From Faecalibacterium prausnitzii (GTDB taxonomy: Bacteria > Bacillota > Clostridia > Oscillospirales > Ruminococcaceae), in NCBI RefSeq assembly GCF_019967995.1, contig NZ_CP065377.1:2108001-2172000 (forward strand): DNA of 64,000 nt, written 5' to 3'. Shown here in pieces: positions 1 through 8,621 of this stretch. Position 1 is the stretch's first letter, and every line of letters begins with the position of its first letter. The position numbers and the translations under genes were made by a program. The notes under the pieces were generated by a model. It was not told the origin of the DNA. It was given only the letters and a program-made list of their open reading frames with translations, and searched no databases.

Positions 1-183
1 GATATCGTCCAGCGTCTCGCCGCCGGCCAGACGCGCCTTCAGTGCGGGGGTCTGGGCCTGCAGGTCGGCATCGGACAGTGTCTGGTATTTGGGTTCCAGG
101 GCCAGCACCTTTTTGGTGATCGGGTTGATCTTTTTCAGCTCCCGGTCCGAGAAGGTACCGAAGATCTTTTCAGCTAGGGACAT
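1..183 (-). CDS. secA: SecA preprotein translocase ATPase, N-terminal fragment
   Basis: The 61 visible residues start MSLAEKIFGTFSDRELKKIN and continue with KVLALEPKYQTLSDADLQAQ and the A-GGETLDDI stretch, which is the characteristic N-terminus of SecA, the motor that drives preproteins through SecYEG. The gene reads off the left edge, so the helicase motor and the C-terminal tail are outside the window. The ATG at 183 has a GAGG ribosome site about 8 nt upstream and its own promoter at 251-279. Family assignment rests on the N-terminal signature only, but that signature is very specific. Confidence 0.93.
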   Translation of the reverse strand, partial: MSLAEKIFGTFSDRELKKINPITKKVLALEPKYQTLSDADLQAQTPALKARLAGGETLDDI

Positions 184-250
184 TCTTACACCTCATCTAT
201 TGAAATCTGGGCGGAGACCGCCCGGCAGGGGGAGTTCATCATACAGTTAT

Positions 251-279
251 ATGATACACCAAAGCAGAAAACCCGTCAA
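251..279 (-). promoter_or_regulatory. Sigma-A type promoter of secA
   Basis: Read on the minus strand, TTGACG is followed after 17 nt by TATCAT, about 70 nt upstream of the secA ATG. The leader between them carries a small GC-rich hairpin (GGGCGG/CCGCCC). Confidence 0.7.
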
Positions 280-347
280 ACCCACAGGCTCCGTTTTGGG
301 CCATTTTCCAATGAATTTTCTGTAAAATCAACAAAAAGGCCGCTGAA

Positions 348-471
348 AACTCCCTTCGTCATCGCTGGCGCGATGCCACCTCCCTCAACGAGGGAGGCTT
401 TCACAGCGTTCCGGCACGTCAAGGCTCCCTCTTGGAGGGAGCTGGCACGGCGAAGCCGTGACTGAAGGAGT
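348..471. repeat. Hairpin repeat element R1 (variant ends)
   Basis: The element is bounded by an inverted repeat of the variant form ACTCC(C)TTC(G/A)GTC. Each half has two hairpins: ATCGC/GCGAT and CCTCCCTC/GAGGGAGG on the left, GGCTCCCTC/GAGGGAGC and CACGGC/GCCGTG on the right. The layout is that of the main family, but the termini differ (CTCCTTC instead of CCTCTC), so it looks like a sister subfamily. It lies between the secA promoter and the 3' end of the cinA-like gene. Confidence 0.75.
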
Positions 472-487
472 ATCCAGCAGCCTTTTA

Positions 488-1393
488 TTACAACAGCACA
501 GCCCCCGAATGCGGCAGGCCGTTGGCCCAGAGGGAGCGCAGGCGCTGGGGCAGCGCGTAGAAGTTGCCGCCTGTGTACACCCATGCCCCGACGGTGCAGA
601 GCGCGGCCAGCACGGCCAGCACCAGCAAAACCACCAGCACCCGCCGGGCGCGGCGGGGCCTGCGGGCAGGCGGGGCCGCTTCCGGCTGGGCCGTTCGGGC
701 GGCCTTGCGGGCAGGCAGAAAGCCGGTGCCTGCGGCCTGCGGCAGGTCGCAGGCTGCGCGGCGGATCATGTCCAGCAGCCAGAGGGCAGGCCTGTCCGCC
801 AGCGGGACCGTGCGCAGCCAGCAGCCTTTTTTGCAGCTGAGCACCAGCACGCAGTCCCCTTCCCGCTCGGCGCACCCGGCGGCAAGGTCACAGCCCACCA
901 CCCGGCGGGCCGCCTGCGCTTTTGCCAGCGCACGGCGCACCGGGTCGGTGGTGTCGGCGGGCAGATGCGCTGCCGCCTGCTGCTCGATCTTTGCACCGGT
1001 CTTGGGGTGGGCATAGCTCAGCGCCCCAAAGTCAAAGACCCGTTCCGCCCCGGCGATGGTCTCCAGTCGGGCCTCCAGAAGGGTCCCGGCGGCAGCATCC
1101 GAACAGATGAGGAGTCGGTCATGCCGTTCCAGTTCCTGCACGGCGGCCTCGGCCAGCGTGGTCTCCCCGGCCCCGTACAGGTCGGCGGAAAACTTCTCCC
1201 GCAGCGCCTGCGCGGCCTTTTTCAGGCCCGCCGGGTTCTGGGCCGAAAGTGCCACCAGAGTCTCCGCGCCCCGGCTCTTCCAGCGGGCCTCCGCCTTCCA
1301 CTGGGGCGAAAACCCGCCCGCAGCCTCTTTCACGGCGTCGTCCGGCACTCCGAACAGCCGCAGCACACATTCGGCCTTCTTCTCCTCTGTCAA
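488..1393 (-). CDS. Degenerate CinA-like protein with C-terminal membrane anchor
   Basis: A 301-residue protein starting at TTG (an in-frame stop lies just upstream, and an AGGGG site sits about 8 nt before the TTG). Residues about 8-75 resemble the middle domain of CinA. Residues about 75-140 resemble the CinA C-terminal amidohydrolase domain, including GAETTL-like, AGAERVFDFGALSYAHPKTG and similar segments. The catalytic AESCTGG motif of CinA is replaced by ICSDAAAGT, so deamidase activity is unlikely. A basic linker (RRPRRARR) precedes a hydrophobic helix at about residues 252-272. It follows true cinA by 19 nt in the same operon, suggesting duplication and divergence. The function is unknown. 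Confidence 0.75.
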   Translation of the reverse strand: MTEEKKAECVLRLFGVPDDAVKEAAGGFSPQWKAEARWKSRGAETLVALSAQNPAGLKKAAQALREKFSADLYGAGETTLAEAAVQELERHDRLLICSDAAAGTLLEARLETIAGAERVFDFGALSYAHPKTGAKIEQQAAAHLPADTTDPVRRALAKAQAARRVVGCDLAAGCAEREGDCVLVLSCKKGCWLRTVPLADRPALWLLDMIRRAACDLPQAAGTGFLPARKAARTAQPEAAPPARRPRRARRVLVVLLVLAVLAALCTVGAWVYTGGNFYALPQRLRSLWANGLPHSGAVLL

Positions 1394-1412
1394 TGCTACT
1401 CACCCCTGCGTG

Positions 1413-2732
1413 TTATTCGCTCAAGAATGCCGCGTCCAGCGCATCGAGCACGGCCGTGTCGTGCTGCTGGGCTGCGGTCAGGGGCTTTGTGCCTGCGGGG
1501 GTCCTGCCCTGCGCCAGACGCAGCACCAGTTCCAGTGCAGCCTGCGCAGCGCGGGCGCGGACCAGCGCACGGTCCGGGCGGGAGACGAAGAGCTTCTTCA
1601 CATACACGGTCCCGCCGCGGGCCGCACCCAGATAGACGGTGCCCACCGGGCGGACGGCATCGCCGCCGGTGGGGCCTGCTACGCCGGTCACGCTGACGGC
1701 GATGTCCGAGCCGGACGCCTTCGCCGCGCCCAGCGCCATCTGCGCGGCCACCGGGGCCGACACCACATTGTATCGTGCGATGACGTCCGGGTCCACGCCG
1801 ACGAGCTTCGCCTTCGCCTGCTCCCAATAGGTCACAAAGCCGTAGCCGAACACCTCGCTGGAGCCTGACACTGCGGTGACGCGCTCTGCGATCATGCCGC
1901 CGGTGCAGCTCTCGGCGGTGGAGACGGTGAGCCCCTTTTCCTTCAGGGTGCGCACCACCGTTTCTTCCAGCCCGGCCACATCCTCATCATACACCGCATC
2001 GCCCAGCAGATCGTAGAACTTCCTGGCGTATGCGCGGCACATTTTTTCGCCGTCCTCGTCGGAGGCGGCACGGGCCGTGATGCGGATCTCGCATTCGCCG
2101 GTCTTGCAGTAGATGGCGGCGGTGGGGTTGGCATGATCCAGCAGGTCCCGCACCTGATATTCCAGATTGCTCTCGCCGCCCAGCACCCGCAGGGTGATGG
2201 AGTGCAGGGTGCAGTTCTGGCGTTCCAGCAGCAGCGGGCGGATGCTCTCCGTCCACATCGCCTTCATCTCACTGGGGACGCCCGGCATCAGAACGGCGCA
2301 GCGGCCGTCCTGCTCGAACCAGGCGCCGGGGGCGGTGCCGTGGTGGTTGACGATCTTCCGCCCGTGCACGGGCACCATGGCCTGCTTGCGGTTGTTGGGA
2401 GTCGTCTCGCGGCCGGAGCGGGCAAAGTAGCGAGTGATCTTCGCCCACTCTTCTTCGTCAAAGGCCAGCGTATCGCCGTAGCAGGCCGCCACCGTCTCTT
2501 TGGTCAGGTCGTCTGCTGTGGGGCCTAAGCCTCCGGTGAAGACCAGCAGGTCACACCGGGCCTTGGCCTCGTTGACGAAGTCCGCCAGACGGCCCTGGTT
2601 GTCGCCGATGGTACTCTCCCGCTGCACGGTGATGCCCAGGTCGGCCAGTTCCCGGCTCAGATACTGGGCGTTGGTATTCAGGATGTTGCCGAGCAGCAGC
2701 TCGGTGCCCACACTGATGATCTCTGCGGTCAT
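1413..2732 (-). CDS. cinA: CinA: competence/damage-inducible protein, nicotinamide-nucleotide amidohydrolase
   Basis: A 439-residue, full-length two-domain CinA. The N-terminal molybdopterin-binding-like domain begins TAEIISVGTELLLGNI and contains FTGGLGPTADDLTKE. The C-terminal domain (from about 265) has STAESCTGGMIAERV, the nucleophile loop of the NMN deamidase family, followed by GSSEVF and the Y/K motifs (TYWEQAKAKLVGV). It recycles nicotinamide mononucleotide to nicotinic acid mononucleotide in NAD salvage, and the N-domain has ADP-ribose pyrophosphatase activity in some species. It starts 6 nt after the thiI stop with a GAGGGG site and is followed by the degenerate paralogue. Confidence 0.95.
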   Translation of the reverse strand: MTAEIISVGTELLLGNILNTNAQYLSRELADLGITVQRESTIGDNQGRLADFVNEAKARCDLLVFTGGLGPTADDLTKETVAACYGDTLAFDEEEWAKITRYFARSGRETTPNNRKQAMVPVHGRKIVNHHGTAPGAWFEQDGRCAVLMPGVPSEMKAMWTESIRPLLLERQNCTLHSITLRVLGGESNLEYQVRDLLDHANPTAAIYCKTGECEIRITARAASDEDGEKMCRAYARKFYDLLGDAVYDEDVAGLEETVVRTLKEKGLTVSTAESCTGGMIAERVTAVSGSSEVFGYGFVTYWEQAKAKLVGVDPDVIARYNVVSAPVAAQMALGAAKASGSDIAVSVTGVAGPTGGDAVRPVGTVYLGAARGGTVYVKKLFVSRPDRALVRARAAQAALELVLRLAQGRTPAGTKPLTAAQQHDTAVLDALDAAFLSE

Positions 2733-2738
2733 GCAGCA

Positions 2739-3938
2739 TCACCCCTCAAACTCGATCTCGTCGGTGATCCGGATGCGGATGCGCTCGGTGTTCTCTGCCG
2801 CTTCGGCTTCCAGTGCAGCCAGACCCGGCATAGCGGCTTCGGCGGTCAGGATCTCGTCCAGCTCCGGACGGATCTTCGGGTGCGGCGGAGTGAAGATGGT
2901 GCAGCAGTCCTCATAGGGCAGGATGCTAGTTTCAAACGTGCCGATGTGGCGGGAGGTCTCGATGATCTCGGTCTTGTCCATGCCGATGAGGGGGCGGAGG
3001 ATGGGCAGGTCCTGGGCCGCATCGGTGCATTGCAGCGCCTTGACGGTCTGGCTGGCCACCTGCGCCAGGCTCTCGCCGGTGATGAGGGCCTCGCTGCCCT
3101 GCTTTTGGGCGATGCTGTTGGCGATGCGCATCATGCTGCGGCGCATCAGCACCGTGAACAGCACATCGGGGGCGTTGTCCCGGATGTACTCCTGCGGCCG
3201 GGTGTAGGGCACCACGAAGAGGTTGGTGCTGCCGGTGTAGGGCGTGATCTTCTGGGCCAGTGCCTTAACTTTGAGTTTTGCACGCTCCGAAGTATACGGA
3301 GGGGACGCAAAATGGATGTGGTCCAGCGCCAGACCGCGCTTTGCCATCCGGTACGCAGCCACCGGGCTGTCGATGCCGCCGGAGAGCATGTTCAGGGCGC
3401 GGCCGGAAGTCCCCACGGGCAGACCGCCCTCGCCGGGGATCTTCGGGCCGTGGATGTAGGCACCATAATCGCGGATCTCCACGATGACCTTGAACTGCGG
3501 GTTGCGGACATCCACCTTGAGGTAGTTGTGTTTGCCCAGCAGATACGCGCCCAACTCCCGCATCAGTTCGGGGCTGGTCATGGGGTAGGTCTTATCCGAG
3601 CGGCGGGCCTCTACCTTGAAGGTCCTGATGCCGTGCAGGCTGCCGCCGAGATAGTCCTCAGCGGTCTGGCAGATGGTGTCAAAGTCCTTCTCGCAGACCA
3701 CCGCGCGGCTCAGTGCGGCCAGACCAAAGACGGTGCGCACCCGGTCGAAGGCGAGGTCCATGTCGATGTCCTCTTCCTCCGGCTCCATATAAAAGGTAGA
3801 CTGGGTGCAGTAGACCTTGAATCTGCCCACGGTCTTGAGCCGGTACCGCAGGATCTTCATCATGGCCGACTCGAACTGGTTGCGGTTGAGGCCCTTCAGG
3901 GACATCTCGCCCTGATAGCCCATAATGATCTCTCTCAT
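2739..3938 (-). CDS. thiI: ThiI: tRNA 4-thiouridine synthetase
   Basis: A 399-residue protein: N-terminal ferredoxin-like and THUMP region (residues about 1-165), then an ATP-pyrophosphatase domain with the PP-loop LSGGIDSPVAAY near residue 185 and the conserved FTPPHPKIRPE near the C-terminus. There is no rhodanese extension, as is usual in Firmicutes. It adenylates and thiolates U8 of tRNA using sulfur delivered by a cysteine desulfurase. The desulfurase gene directly upstream ends 3 nt before the thiI ATG, so the two are translationally linked. An AGGAG site overlaps the end of the upstream gene. Confidence 0.96.
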   Translation of the reverse strand: MREIIMGYQGEMSLKGLNRNQFESAMMKILRYRLKTVGRFKVYCTQSTFYMEPEEEDIDMDLAFDRVRTVFGLAALSRAVVCEKDFDTICQTAEDYLGGSLHGIRTFKVEARRSDKTYPMTSPELMRELGAYLLGKHNYLKVDVRNPQFKVIVEIRDYGAYIHGPKIPGEGGLPVGTSGRALNMLSGGIDSPVAAYRMAKRGLALDHIHFASPPYTSERAKLKVKALAQKITPYTGSTNLFVVPYTRPQEYIRDNAPDVLFTVLMRRSMMRIANSIAQKQGSEALITGESLAQVASQTVKALQCTDAAQDLPILRPLIGMDKTEIIETSRHIGTFETSILPYEDCCTIFTPPHPKIRPELDEILTAEAAMPGLAALEAEAAENTERIRIRITDEIEFEG

Positions 3939-3941
3939 ATA

Positions 3942-5093
3942 TTATCTCCTTATTCTCTGCAAATGCTTCATGCCATCCTCAAAGCGGTTCAGGAAGGCAT
4001 CCACATCTTCGGGGGTGTTGTCTGCACAGAAGGACACTCGGATGGCCGTGTCGATGGCCAGCGGGCTGCAGCCCATGGCCGCCAGCGTATGGCTGGGCTG
4101 GCCCCGCCCGCAGGCACTGGCCGACGAGACATAGATCTGCTCCTCCGCCAGAAACGCCAGCATCGTCTCGCTCTTGATGCAGTTCTCGCTGAAGTTCAGT
4201 ACCTCCGGCACGGCGCTGTCCGGGCTGTTGATCTCCACTTCGGGGAAGGCTTTCAGCCCCTCGCGCAGCTGCTGGTTCAAGGCGCGGACGGCGGCGTCCC
4301 GGCTCTTCATGTTCTTCGAAAGGCGGCTGACCGCAGCGGCCAGCCCCACCGCGTAGGGCAGGTTCTCGGTGCCGGGGCGCTTCTCACGCTCCTGCTCGCC
4401 GCCAAGGTAGGGCGGCTGGAACGCCTGTGCCAGACTGTCGCTGAGGTAGAGCGCCCCCACGCCCTTGGGCGCGTGGATCTTGTGGCCGCTCACCGCCAGC
4501 GTGTCGATGTTGGCCAGCTTGATGGGGACCCGCATCCACGCCTGCACCGCGTCCACATGGACGAGGGTGCGGCTGTTCTTCCGCTTGACCTCGGCGGCCA
4601 GACGCTCGACCTCGTTCCGGGTGCCGATTTCGTTGTTGACCATCATGCAGGCCACAAGGATGGTATTCCTGTCCACATGCGACAGCATCTCGTCGATGTC
4701 CAGCGTACCGTCCGGGCGGGGGGCCACGACCGTGACGTCATAGCCCATCGCGGCCAGACGTTCCAGCGGCTTTTGCACACTGGGGTGTTCAAAACCGGAC
4801 ACCACGATGCCCTTGCCAAACTTCCGGGTCAGCGCCGCGCCAAGCAGGGCCATGTTGTTGCCCTCGCTGCCGCAGGAGGTGAAGTACAGCTCCCGCGATT
4901 TGCAGCCCAGGCTCCGGGCCACCACGGCGCGGGCCGCGTTCAGGGCTTCTTCGCTCCGGGCACCGGGGGCGTACAGGGACGACGGATTCGCCCAGTGCTC
5001 CCGCATGGCCCTGTCGATGACATCCGCCACGTCCGGGGCCACGATGGTGGTGGCGGCGTTGTCCAGATAATGCAATTTAGGATTTTGCAGCAT
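3942..5093 (-). CDS. Cysteine desulfurase (NifS/IscS family)
   Basis: PLP enzyme that releases sulfur from cysteine. After the chosen start (MLQNPKLHYLDNAATT) come the cofactor-binding segments SCGSEGNNMAL, the PLP lysine in AVSGHKIHAPKGVG, and the catalytic cysteine in SSASACGRGQPSHTL. The 383-residue length is normal. The longer reading from 5162 adds 23 basic residues without family similarity, while the ATG at 5093 has an AGGA site about 9 nt upstream. The operon with thiI suggests a dedicated sulfur donor for tRNA s4U8, as with B. subtilis NifZ. A role in Fe-S assembly cannot be excluded. Confidence 0.94.
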   Translation of the reverse strand: MLQNPKLHYLDNAATTIVAPDVADVIDRAMREHWANPSSLYAPGARSEEALNAARAVVARSLGCKSRELYFTSCGSEGNNMALLGAALTRKFGKGIVVSGFEHPSVQKPLERLAAMGYDVTVVAPRPDGTLDIDEMLSHVDRNTILVACMMVNNEIGTRNEVERLAAEVKRKNSRTLVHVDAVQAWMRVPIKLANIDTLAVSGHKIHAPKGVGALYLSDSLAQAFQPPYLGGEQEREKRPGTENLPYAVGLAAAVSRLSKNMKSRDAAVRALNQQLREGLKAFPEVEINSPDSAVPEVLNFSENCIKSETMLAFLAEEQIYVSSASACGRGQPSHTLAAMGCSPLAIDTAIRVSFCADNTPEDVDAFLNRFEDGMKHLQRIRR

Positions 5094-5176
5094 ACGATTC
5101 GATTCCTGCTTTCTTTGCTTGCCGTCGGCAGAGCGTTCCGCCCTGAACCGACGTTTTCTCATAATAAACCAGAATA

Positions 5177-5205
5177 ATTATAGCACAAACCCTGTCCTAA
5201 CGCAA
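5177..5205 (-). promoter_or_regulatory. Promoter of the desulfurase-thiI-cinA operon
   Basis: Minus-strand TTGCGT, 17 nt, TATAAT, about 85 nt upstream of the ATG at 5093. No other promoter-like sequence is seen before the genes down to 488. Confidence 0.6.
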
Positions 5206-5222
5206 AGGATTTGCGGCATGGC

Positions 5223-5251
5223 TTGCGCCGGGGCCTGCCATGCTGTATAAT
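5223..5251 (+). promoter_or_regulatory. Promoter of the SGNH hydrolase gene
   Basis: TTGCGC, 17 nt, TATAAT, with the extended -10 G of TGTATAAT. It is divergent from the desulfurase promoter; the two -35 boxes are only about 17 nt apart, so the promoters may compete for polymerase. Confidence 0.6.
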
Positions 5252-5284
5252 GAAGAAAATGAGCTACAGAAAGCAGGGTGTTTT

Positions 5285-6199
5285 ATGGCCGATTATCAGG
5301 AATACCGCCGCCGGATCCTCCGCAAGCGCTGGTTCCGGACCTTCTCCGTTGCAGGGCTGCTCTTCCTGCTGGTGCTGGTGAGCGTCGTGGGCACACTGTG
5401 GAAACGGCTCCACCGGGAGCACTCCCCCGCCGCCGTGCAGGGGCCGACCATCTTCCAGCAGGAGCTGCAAGGCAGCGAGTGGAACACCGTCCACTACACG
5501 CCCGCCCGGCGGCTGGCGGTACAGCTCAGCGCCGACGGCACCACCGCCATGGATTTCCGTCTGGCCGCGCTGGCCGAAAGCCCGGCCGTGGACCGCAGCT
5601 ATTTCAATAACGCCTGTTTTCTGGGCGACAGCCTGACGCAGGGGATGCAGATCTACAGCACCGGCCTGCCGGAAGCCTCCTTCTACGCCTATAAAGGCAT
5701 CGGCCCCAACGCCGTGGTCAACAGCACCACCTGCACCCGCCGGGACGGCGTCAAGGAGATCCCGATGGAGGTGCTGACGGCCCAGCAGCCAAAGGTGCTC
5801 TACATCCTGCTCGGCACCAACGTGCTCAACCGGGACGGCGATTATTCCAGCTTCCTCACCTACTACCGCCTCATGCTGGACATGATCGCACAGGCCCTGC
5901 CCAACACGCAGATCTACGTCCAATCCATCACGCCGGTGCGGCCGGAAGTCCGGGCCTCTCACCCTGGCCTCTACAAAGAGCGCTTGTGCGAGATCAACGA
6001 CGAGCTTTCCGCCATCGCGCTCGAAAAAGGCTGCGTCTTCCTCAACCTGTGGGAGGCCCTGGCCGACGAGAACGGCGACCTGAAGGCCGAATACGCCCAG
6101 AGCGACGGCTACCACGTCAAGCCCGAAGGCTACACCGCCTGGGTCGATTACCTCCGCACCCACACCATCAACCCCGGCGTGACCTCCGCTGCGGCATGA
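5285..6199 (+). CDS. Membrane-anchored SGNH/GDSL hydrolase
   Basis: A 304-residue protein with a basic N-terminus, one membrane helix at about residues 20-39 and an extracytoplasmic hydrolase domain. Family blocks are visible: GDSLTQG with the nucleophile Ser near residue 116, ILLGTN (oxyanion Asn) and SDGYHVKPEGY with the Asp-x-x-His pair. Such enzymes de-esterify or acylate cell-wall polymers or glycans; the substrate here is unknown. The ATG at 5285 is preferred to the one at 5240 because an AGGGTG site precedes it and the -10 box lies at the upstream ATG. It is monocistronic, with a strong terminator after it. Confidence 0.85.
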   Translation: MADYQEYRRRILRKRWFRTFSVAGLLFLLVLVSVVGTLWKRLHREHSPAAVQGPTIFQQELQGSEWNTVHYTPARRLAVQLSADGTTAMDFRLAALAESPAVDRSYFNNACFLGDSLTQGMQIYSTGLPEASFYAYKGIGPNAVVNSTTCTRRDGVKEIPMEVLTAQQPKVLYILLGTNVLNRDGDYSSFLTYYRLMLDMIAQALPNTQIYVQSITPVRPEVRASHPGLYKERLCEINDELSAIALEKGCVFLNLWEALADENGDLKAEYAQSDGYHVKPEGYTAWVDYLRTHTINPGVTSAAA

Positions 6200-6205
6200 T
6201 CCACG

Positions 6206-6257
6206 AAAAAAGCTGCTGTGCCATTGTTCAGAGCAATGACACAGCAGCTTTCATTTT
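6206..6257. terminator. Bidirectional intrinsic terminator
   Basis: Stem AAAGCTGCTGTG/CACAGCAGCTTT extended by an inner CATTG/CAATG stem, with A- and T-rich flanks on both sides. It closes the SGNH gene on the plus strand. Confidence 0.85.
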
Positions 6258-6268
6258 GTCTGAAAACA

Positions 6269-6300
6269 GGAACGGGGAACGGCATCGGAACCGTTCCCCA
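6269..6300. repeat. Hairpin repeat, left copy
   Basis: Palindromic GGGGAACGG/CCGTTCCCC hairpin with an 8-nt loop. A near-identical copy with one loop mismatch over about 29 nt lies at 6894-6922, on the other side of the PBECR-like gene. Confidence 0.75.
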
Positions 6301-6305
6301 TCGAT

Positions 6306-6408
6306 TGGTATTTGGCAGGCGTGGCGTTCTCCTGCATCTCTCAGGGCAGTTGCCCTTGTCGTTACCATCGGCGTGTGGCTGCCACGAAATTGACCACCTC
6401 AAATACCA
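6306..6408. other. Imperfect long inverted repeat of unknown role
   Basis: TGGTATTTG at 6306 pairs with CAAATACCA at 6400-6408, enclosing inner complementary pieces (GGCAG/CTGCC and GGGCA/TGCCC). An AATCC-type palindrome TATCCTA/TAGGATA follows at about 6412-6431. No reading frame with family features is present. It could be a structured 3' UTR of the PBECR-like gene or a relic of a small element. Confidence 0.35.
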
Positions 6409-6436
6409 CTCTTATCCTATGTATAGGATACCACAT

Positions 6437-6826
6437 TTACTCTTTTTTGTAAAGTATTTCGCTCTGACGCAAAAGTCGTCGAAAGCGCTTCGGACTGATG
6501 TTCCACATCGTAATAATGGAATTCTTATATTCCTCCGGGTCTCCGGAAACCTTCAATCGCAAAATGATCTCCGCTGTCAGTTCCGGTGTCAGGATCTCCT
6601 TGAGCACCAATGCCGTGTGCGGACGATTTCCCCGCAGAATATAATCCGGTTCCTGCAAGACCTGCGGAAGATACTGGAACAGCCGGTCATAATCGCCCGG
6701 ATGCCCTTCTTCAATATGGAGGATCTGCTGTTCTGTAATGACAACATCTTCCGTTAAAATCTCTTCGTCTACAACACTGTATAACTGCCGACTAATTTTG
6801 CAGATGAAATCCACGTCCTGCTTCAC
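6437..6826 (-). CDS. PBECR-type (Barnase-EndoU-ColicinE5/D-RelE-like) nuclease domain protein, putative
   Basis: A protein of about 129 residues if started at the GTG at 6826, which has an AGGA site 5 nt upstream; the longer frame to 6907 would run through the flanking hairpin. It reads like the PBECR family of phage- and toxin-associated RNase-fold domains: a strand-rich start (DFICKISRQLYSVVDEEI), an ITEQQILHIEEGHPGDY segment with His-Glu-x-x-His character, and a C-terminal NSIITMWNISPKRFRRLLRQ. The assignment is from memory of the family, not a search. The gene is AT-rich compared with its neighbours and stands alone between matching hairpins, which suggests horizontal acquisition. No antitoxin gene is adjacent. 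Confidence 0.6.
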   Translation of the reverse strand: MKQDVDFICKISRQLYSVVDEEILTEDVVITEQQILHIEEGHPGDYDRLFQYLPQVLQEPDYILRGNRPHTALVLKEILTPELTAEIILRLKVSGDPEEYKNSIITMWNISPKRFRRLLRQSEILYKKE

Positions 6827-6888
6827 ACCAATCCTGTTTGATGGTTTCAGTATAACATGCAGTGACGGTTTTGTATACAGCAGATCAC

Positions 6889-6936
6889 AACAAACGGGGA
6901 ACGGCATCCGAACCGTTCCCCGTTTGCTGTGATTTT
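6889..6936. terminator. Terminator-like hairpin, right copy of flanking repeat
   Basis: ATCACA-CAAACGGGGAACGG pairs with CCGTTCCCCGTTTG-TGTGAT and is followed by TTTTTATT on the plus strand. It sits just past the fhs stop codon and upstream of the PBECR-like gene, and duplicates the hairpin at 6269-6300. On the minus strand the T tract is missing, so termination of fhs here is uncertain. Confidence 0.6.
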
Positions 6937-6943
6937 TATTCGA

Positions 6944-8605
6944 TCAGAACAGCCCTGTGATCTTGCCATCGGCATCGACGTCGATGTTGACGGCGGCGGG
7001 CTTCTTGGGCAGGCCGGGCATGGTCATGATGTTGCCGCAGATGACCACCACGAATCCGGCACCGGCAGCAAGGCGGACCTCGCGCACCTCCATCGTGAAG
7101 CCGGTGGGCGCAGCCAGGAGCTTGGCGTTATCGCTGAAGCTGTACTGGGTCTTGGCGATGCAGACGGGCAGGTTGCCATAGCCCAGCTCGGTCAGCTCGG
7201 CCAGCGTCTTGCTGGCGGCGGCGCTGAAGTTCACATCGTCCGCACGGTAGATTTTCTTGGCGATGGCCTTCACCTTGTCCTTGAGGGGCATATCCAGCGG
7301 GTAGACATACTGGATGGGGCGGTCTTCCAGGATCTCCAGCACCTTCTCGGCCAGTGCCTTGCCGCCCTCGCCGCCCTTGGCGAAGACCTCGCTCAGCACG
7401 CAGGGCACGCCCTGCTCAGCGCAAACCTGCTCCACATACGCCTGCTCTTCGGGGGTGTCGGTCGGGAACGCATTGATGGCGACCACCACCGGCAGGCCAA
7501 AACCGTTCTTCAGGTTGTCGATGTGGCGGACGAGGTTGGCCGCACCGGCCTTGACGGCTTCGAGGTTGGGCTGGTTCAGGTCAGCCTTGGCAACGCCGCC
7601 GTGGCTCTTGAGGGCGCGGACGGTCGCCACCAGCACACAGGCGCTGGGTGCGATGCCCGCATAGCGGCACTTGATGTCCAGGAACTTTTCTGCGCCCAGG
7701 TCGGCACCGAAACCGGCCTCGGTGATGACATAATCGGCCAGCGAGAGGCTGAGCTTGGTGGCCATGACGCTGTTGCAGCCGTGGGCGATGTTGGCAAAGG
7801 GGCCGCCGTGGATGATGGCGGGGTTGTTTTCCAGCGTCTGAACGAGGTTCGGGTCCAGCGCATCCTTCAGCAGGGCGGTCATGGCACCGGCGGCGCCAAT
7901 CTCGCCCGCCGTGACGGGCTTGCCGTCGTAGGTGTAGGCGCAGACGATCTTGGCCAGCCGCTCCTTCAGGTCGGAGATGCTGGTGGCCAGGCAGAAGATG
8001 GCCATGACCTCGCTGGCGACGGTGATATCAAAGCCGTCCTCACGCGGGGTGCCGTTGACCTTGCCGCCCAGGCCGTCCACGATGAAGCGGAGCTGGCGGT
8101 CGTTCATGTCCATGCAGCGCTTCCAGGTGATGCGGCGGGGGTCGATGTTCAGGGGGTTGCCCTGCTGGATGCTGTTGTCGATCATGGCGGCCAGCAGGTT
8201 GTTGGCCGCGCCGATGGCGTGGAGGTCGCCGGTGAAGTGGAGGTTGATGTCCTCCATCGGGACCACCTGTGCATAGCCGCCGCCGGCTGCGCCGCCCTTG
8301 ACGCCGAACACGGGGCCGAGCGAAGGCTCACGCAGGCAGAGCATGGTCTTTTTGCCCAGCGCGTTCATGGCGTCGGCCAGGCCCACGCTGGTGGTGGTCT
8401 TGCCCTCGCCCGCCGGGGTGGGGCTGATGGCCGTGACCAGGACCAACTTGCCCTGCTTGCCAGCCTTGTGGATGAGGCGGTGGTTGATCTTGGCCTTGTA
8501 GCGGCCGTAGGGGATCACATCCTCGTCGGCAAGGCCGAGCGAGGCAGCGATCTCGGCAATGGGCTTCATGCGGGCTTCCTGTGCGATCTCGATATCAGAC
8601 TTCAT
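6944..8605 (-). CDS. fhs: Formate--tetrahydrofolate ligase
   Basis: A 553-residue protein of normal family length. It makes 10-formyl-THF from formate, THF and ATP, feeding purine synthesis and one-carbon metabolism. Visible motifs are the ATP-binding loop [17 protein letters not shown] near residue 65, [20 protein letters not shown], and the [17 protein letters not shown] segment. The start has a GGAGG site 7 nt upstream. Expression is likely controlled by the ZTP riboswitch and terminator in its leader. No folD or glyA is adjacent. Confidence 0.97.
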   Translation of the reverse strand: MKSDIEIAQEARMKPIAEIAASLGLADEDVIPYGRYKAKINHRLIHKAGKQGKLVLVTAISPTPAGEGKTTTSVGLADAMNALGKKTMLCLREPSLGPVFGVKGGAAGGGYAQVVPMEDINLHFTGDLHAIGAANNLLAAMIDNSIQQGNPLNIDPRRITWKRCMDMNDRQLRFIVDGLGGKVNGTPREDGFDITVASEVMAIFCLATSISDLKERLAKIVCAYTYDGKPVTAGEIGAAGAMTALLKDALDPNLVQTLENNPAIIHGGPFANIAHGCNSVMATKLSLSLADYVITEAGFGADLGAEKFLDIKCRYAGIAPSACVLVATVRALKSHGGVAKADLNQPNLEAVKAGAANLVRHIDNLKNGFGLPVVVAINAFPTDTPEEQAYVEQVCAEQGVPCVLSEVFAKGGEGGKALAEKVLEILEDRPIQYVYPLDMPLKDKVKAIAKKIYRADDVNFSAAASKTLAELTELGYGNLPVCIAKTQYSFSDNAKLLAAPTGFTMEVREVRLAAGAGFVVVICGNIMTMPGLPKKPAAVNIDVDADGKITGLF

Positions 8606-8621
8606 GGAACATCCTCCTTCA

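Noticed and set aside
6437..6907. Longer start for the PBECR-like gene at 6907
   Set aside because: It would put the first codons inside the flanking hairpin (MPFPV), a sequence also present in the left hairpin where nothing is encoded; the GTG at 6826 has a proper ribosome site.
6269..6936. Prophage remnant
   Set aside because: Only a single PBECR-like gene is present; no integrase, structural or lysis genes are nearby.
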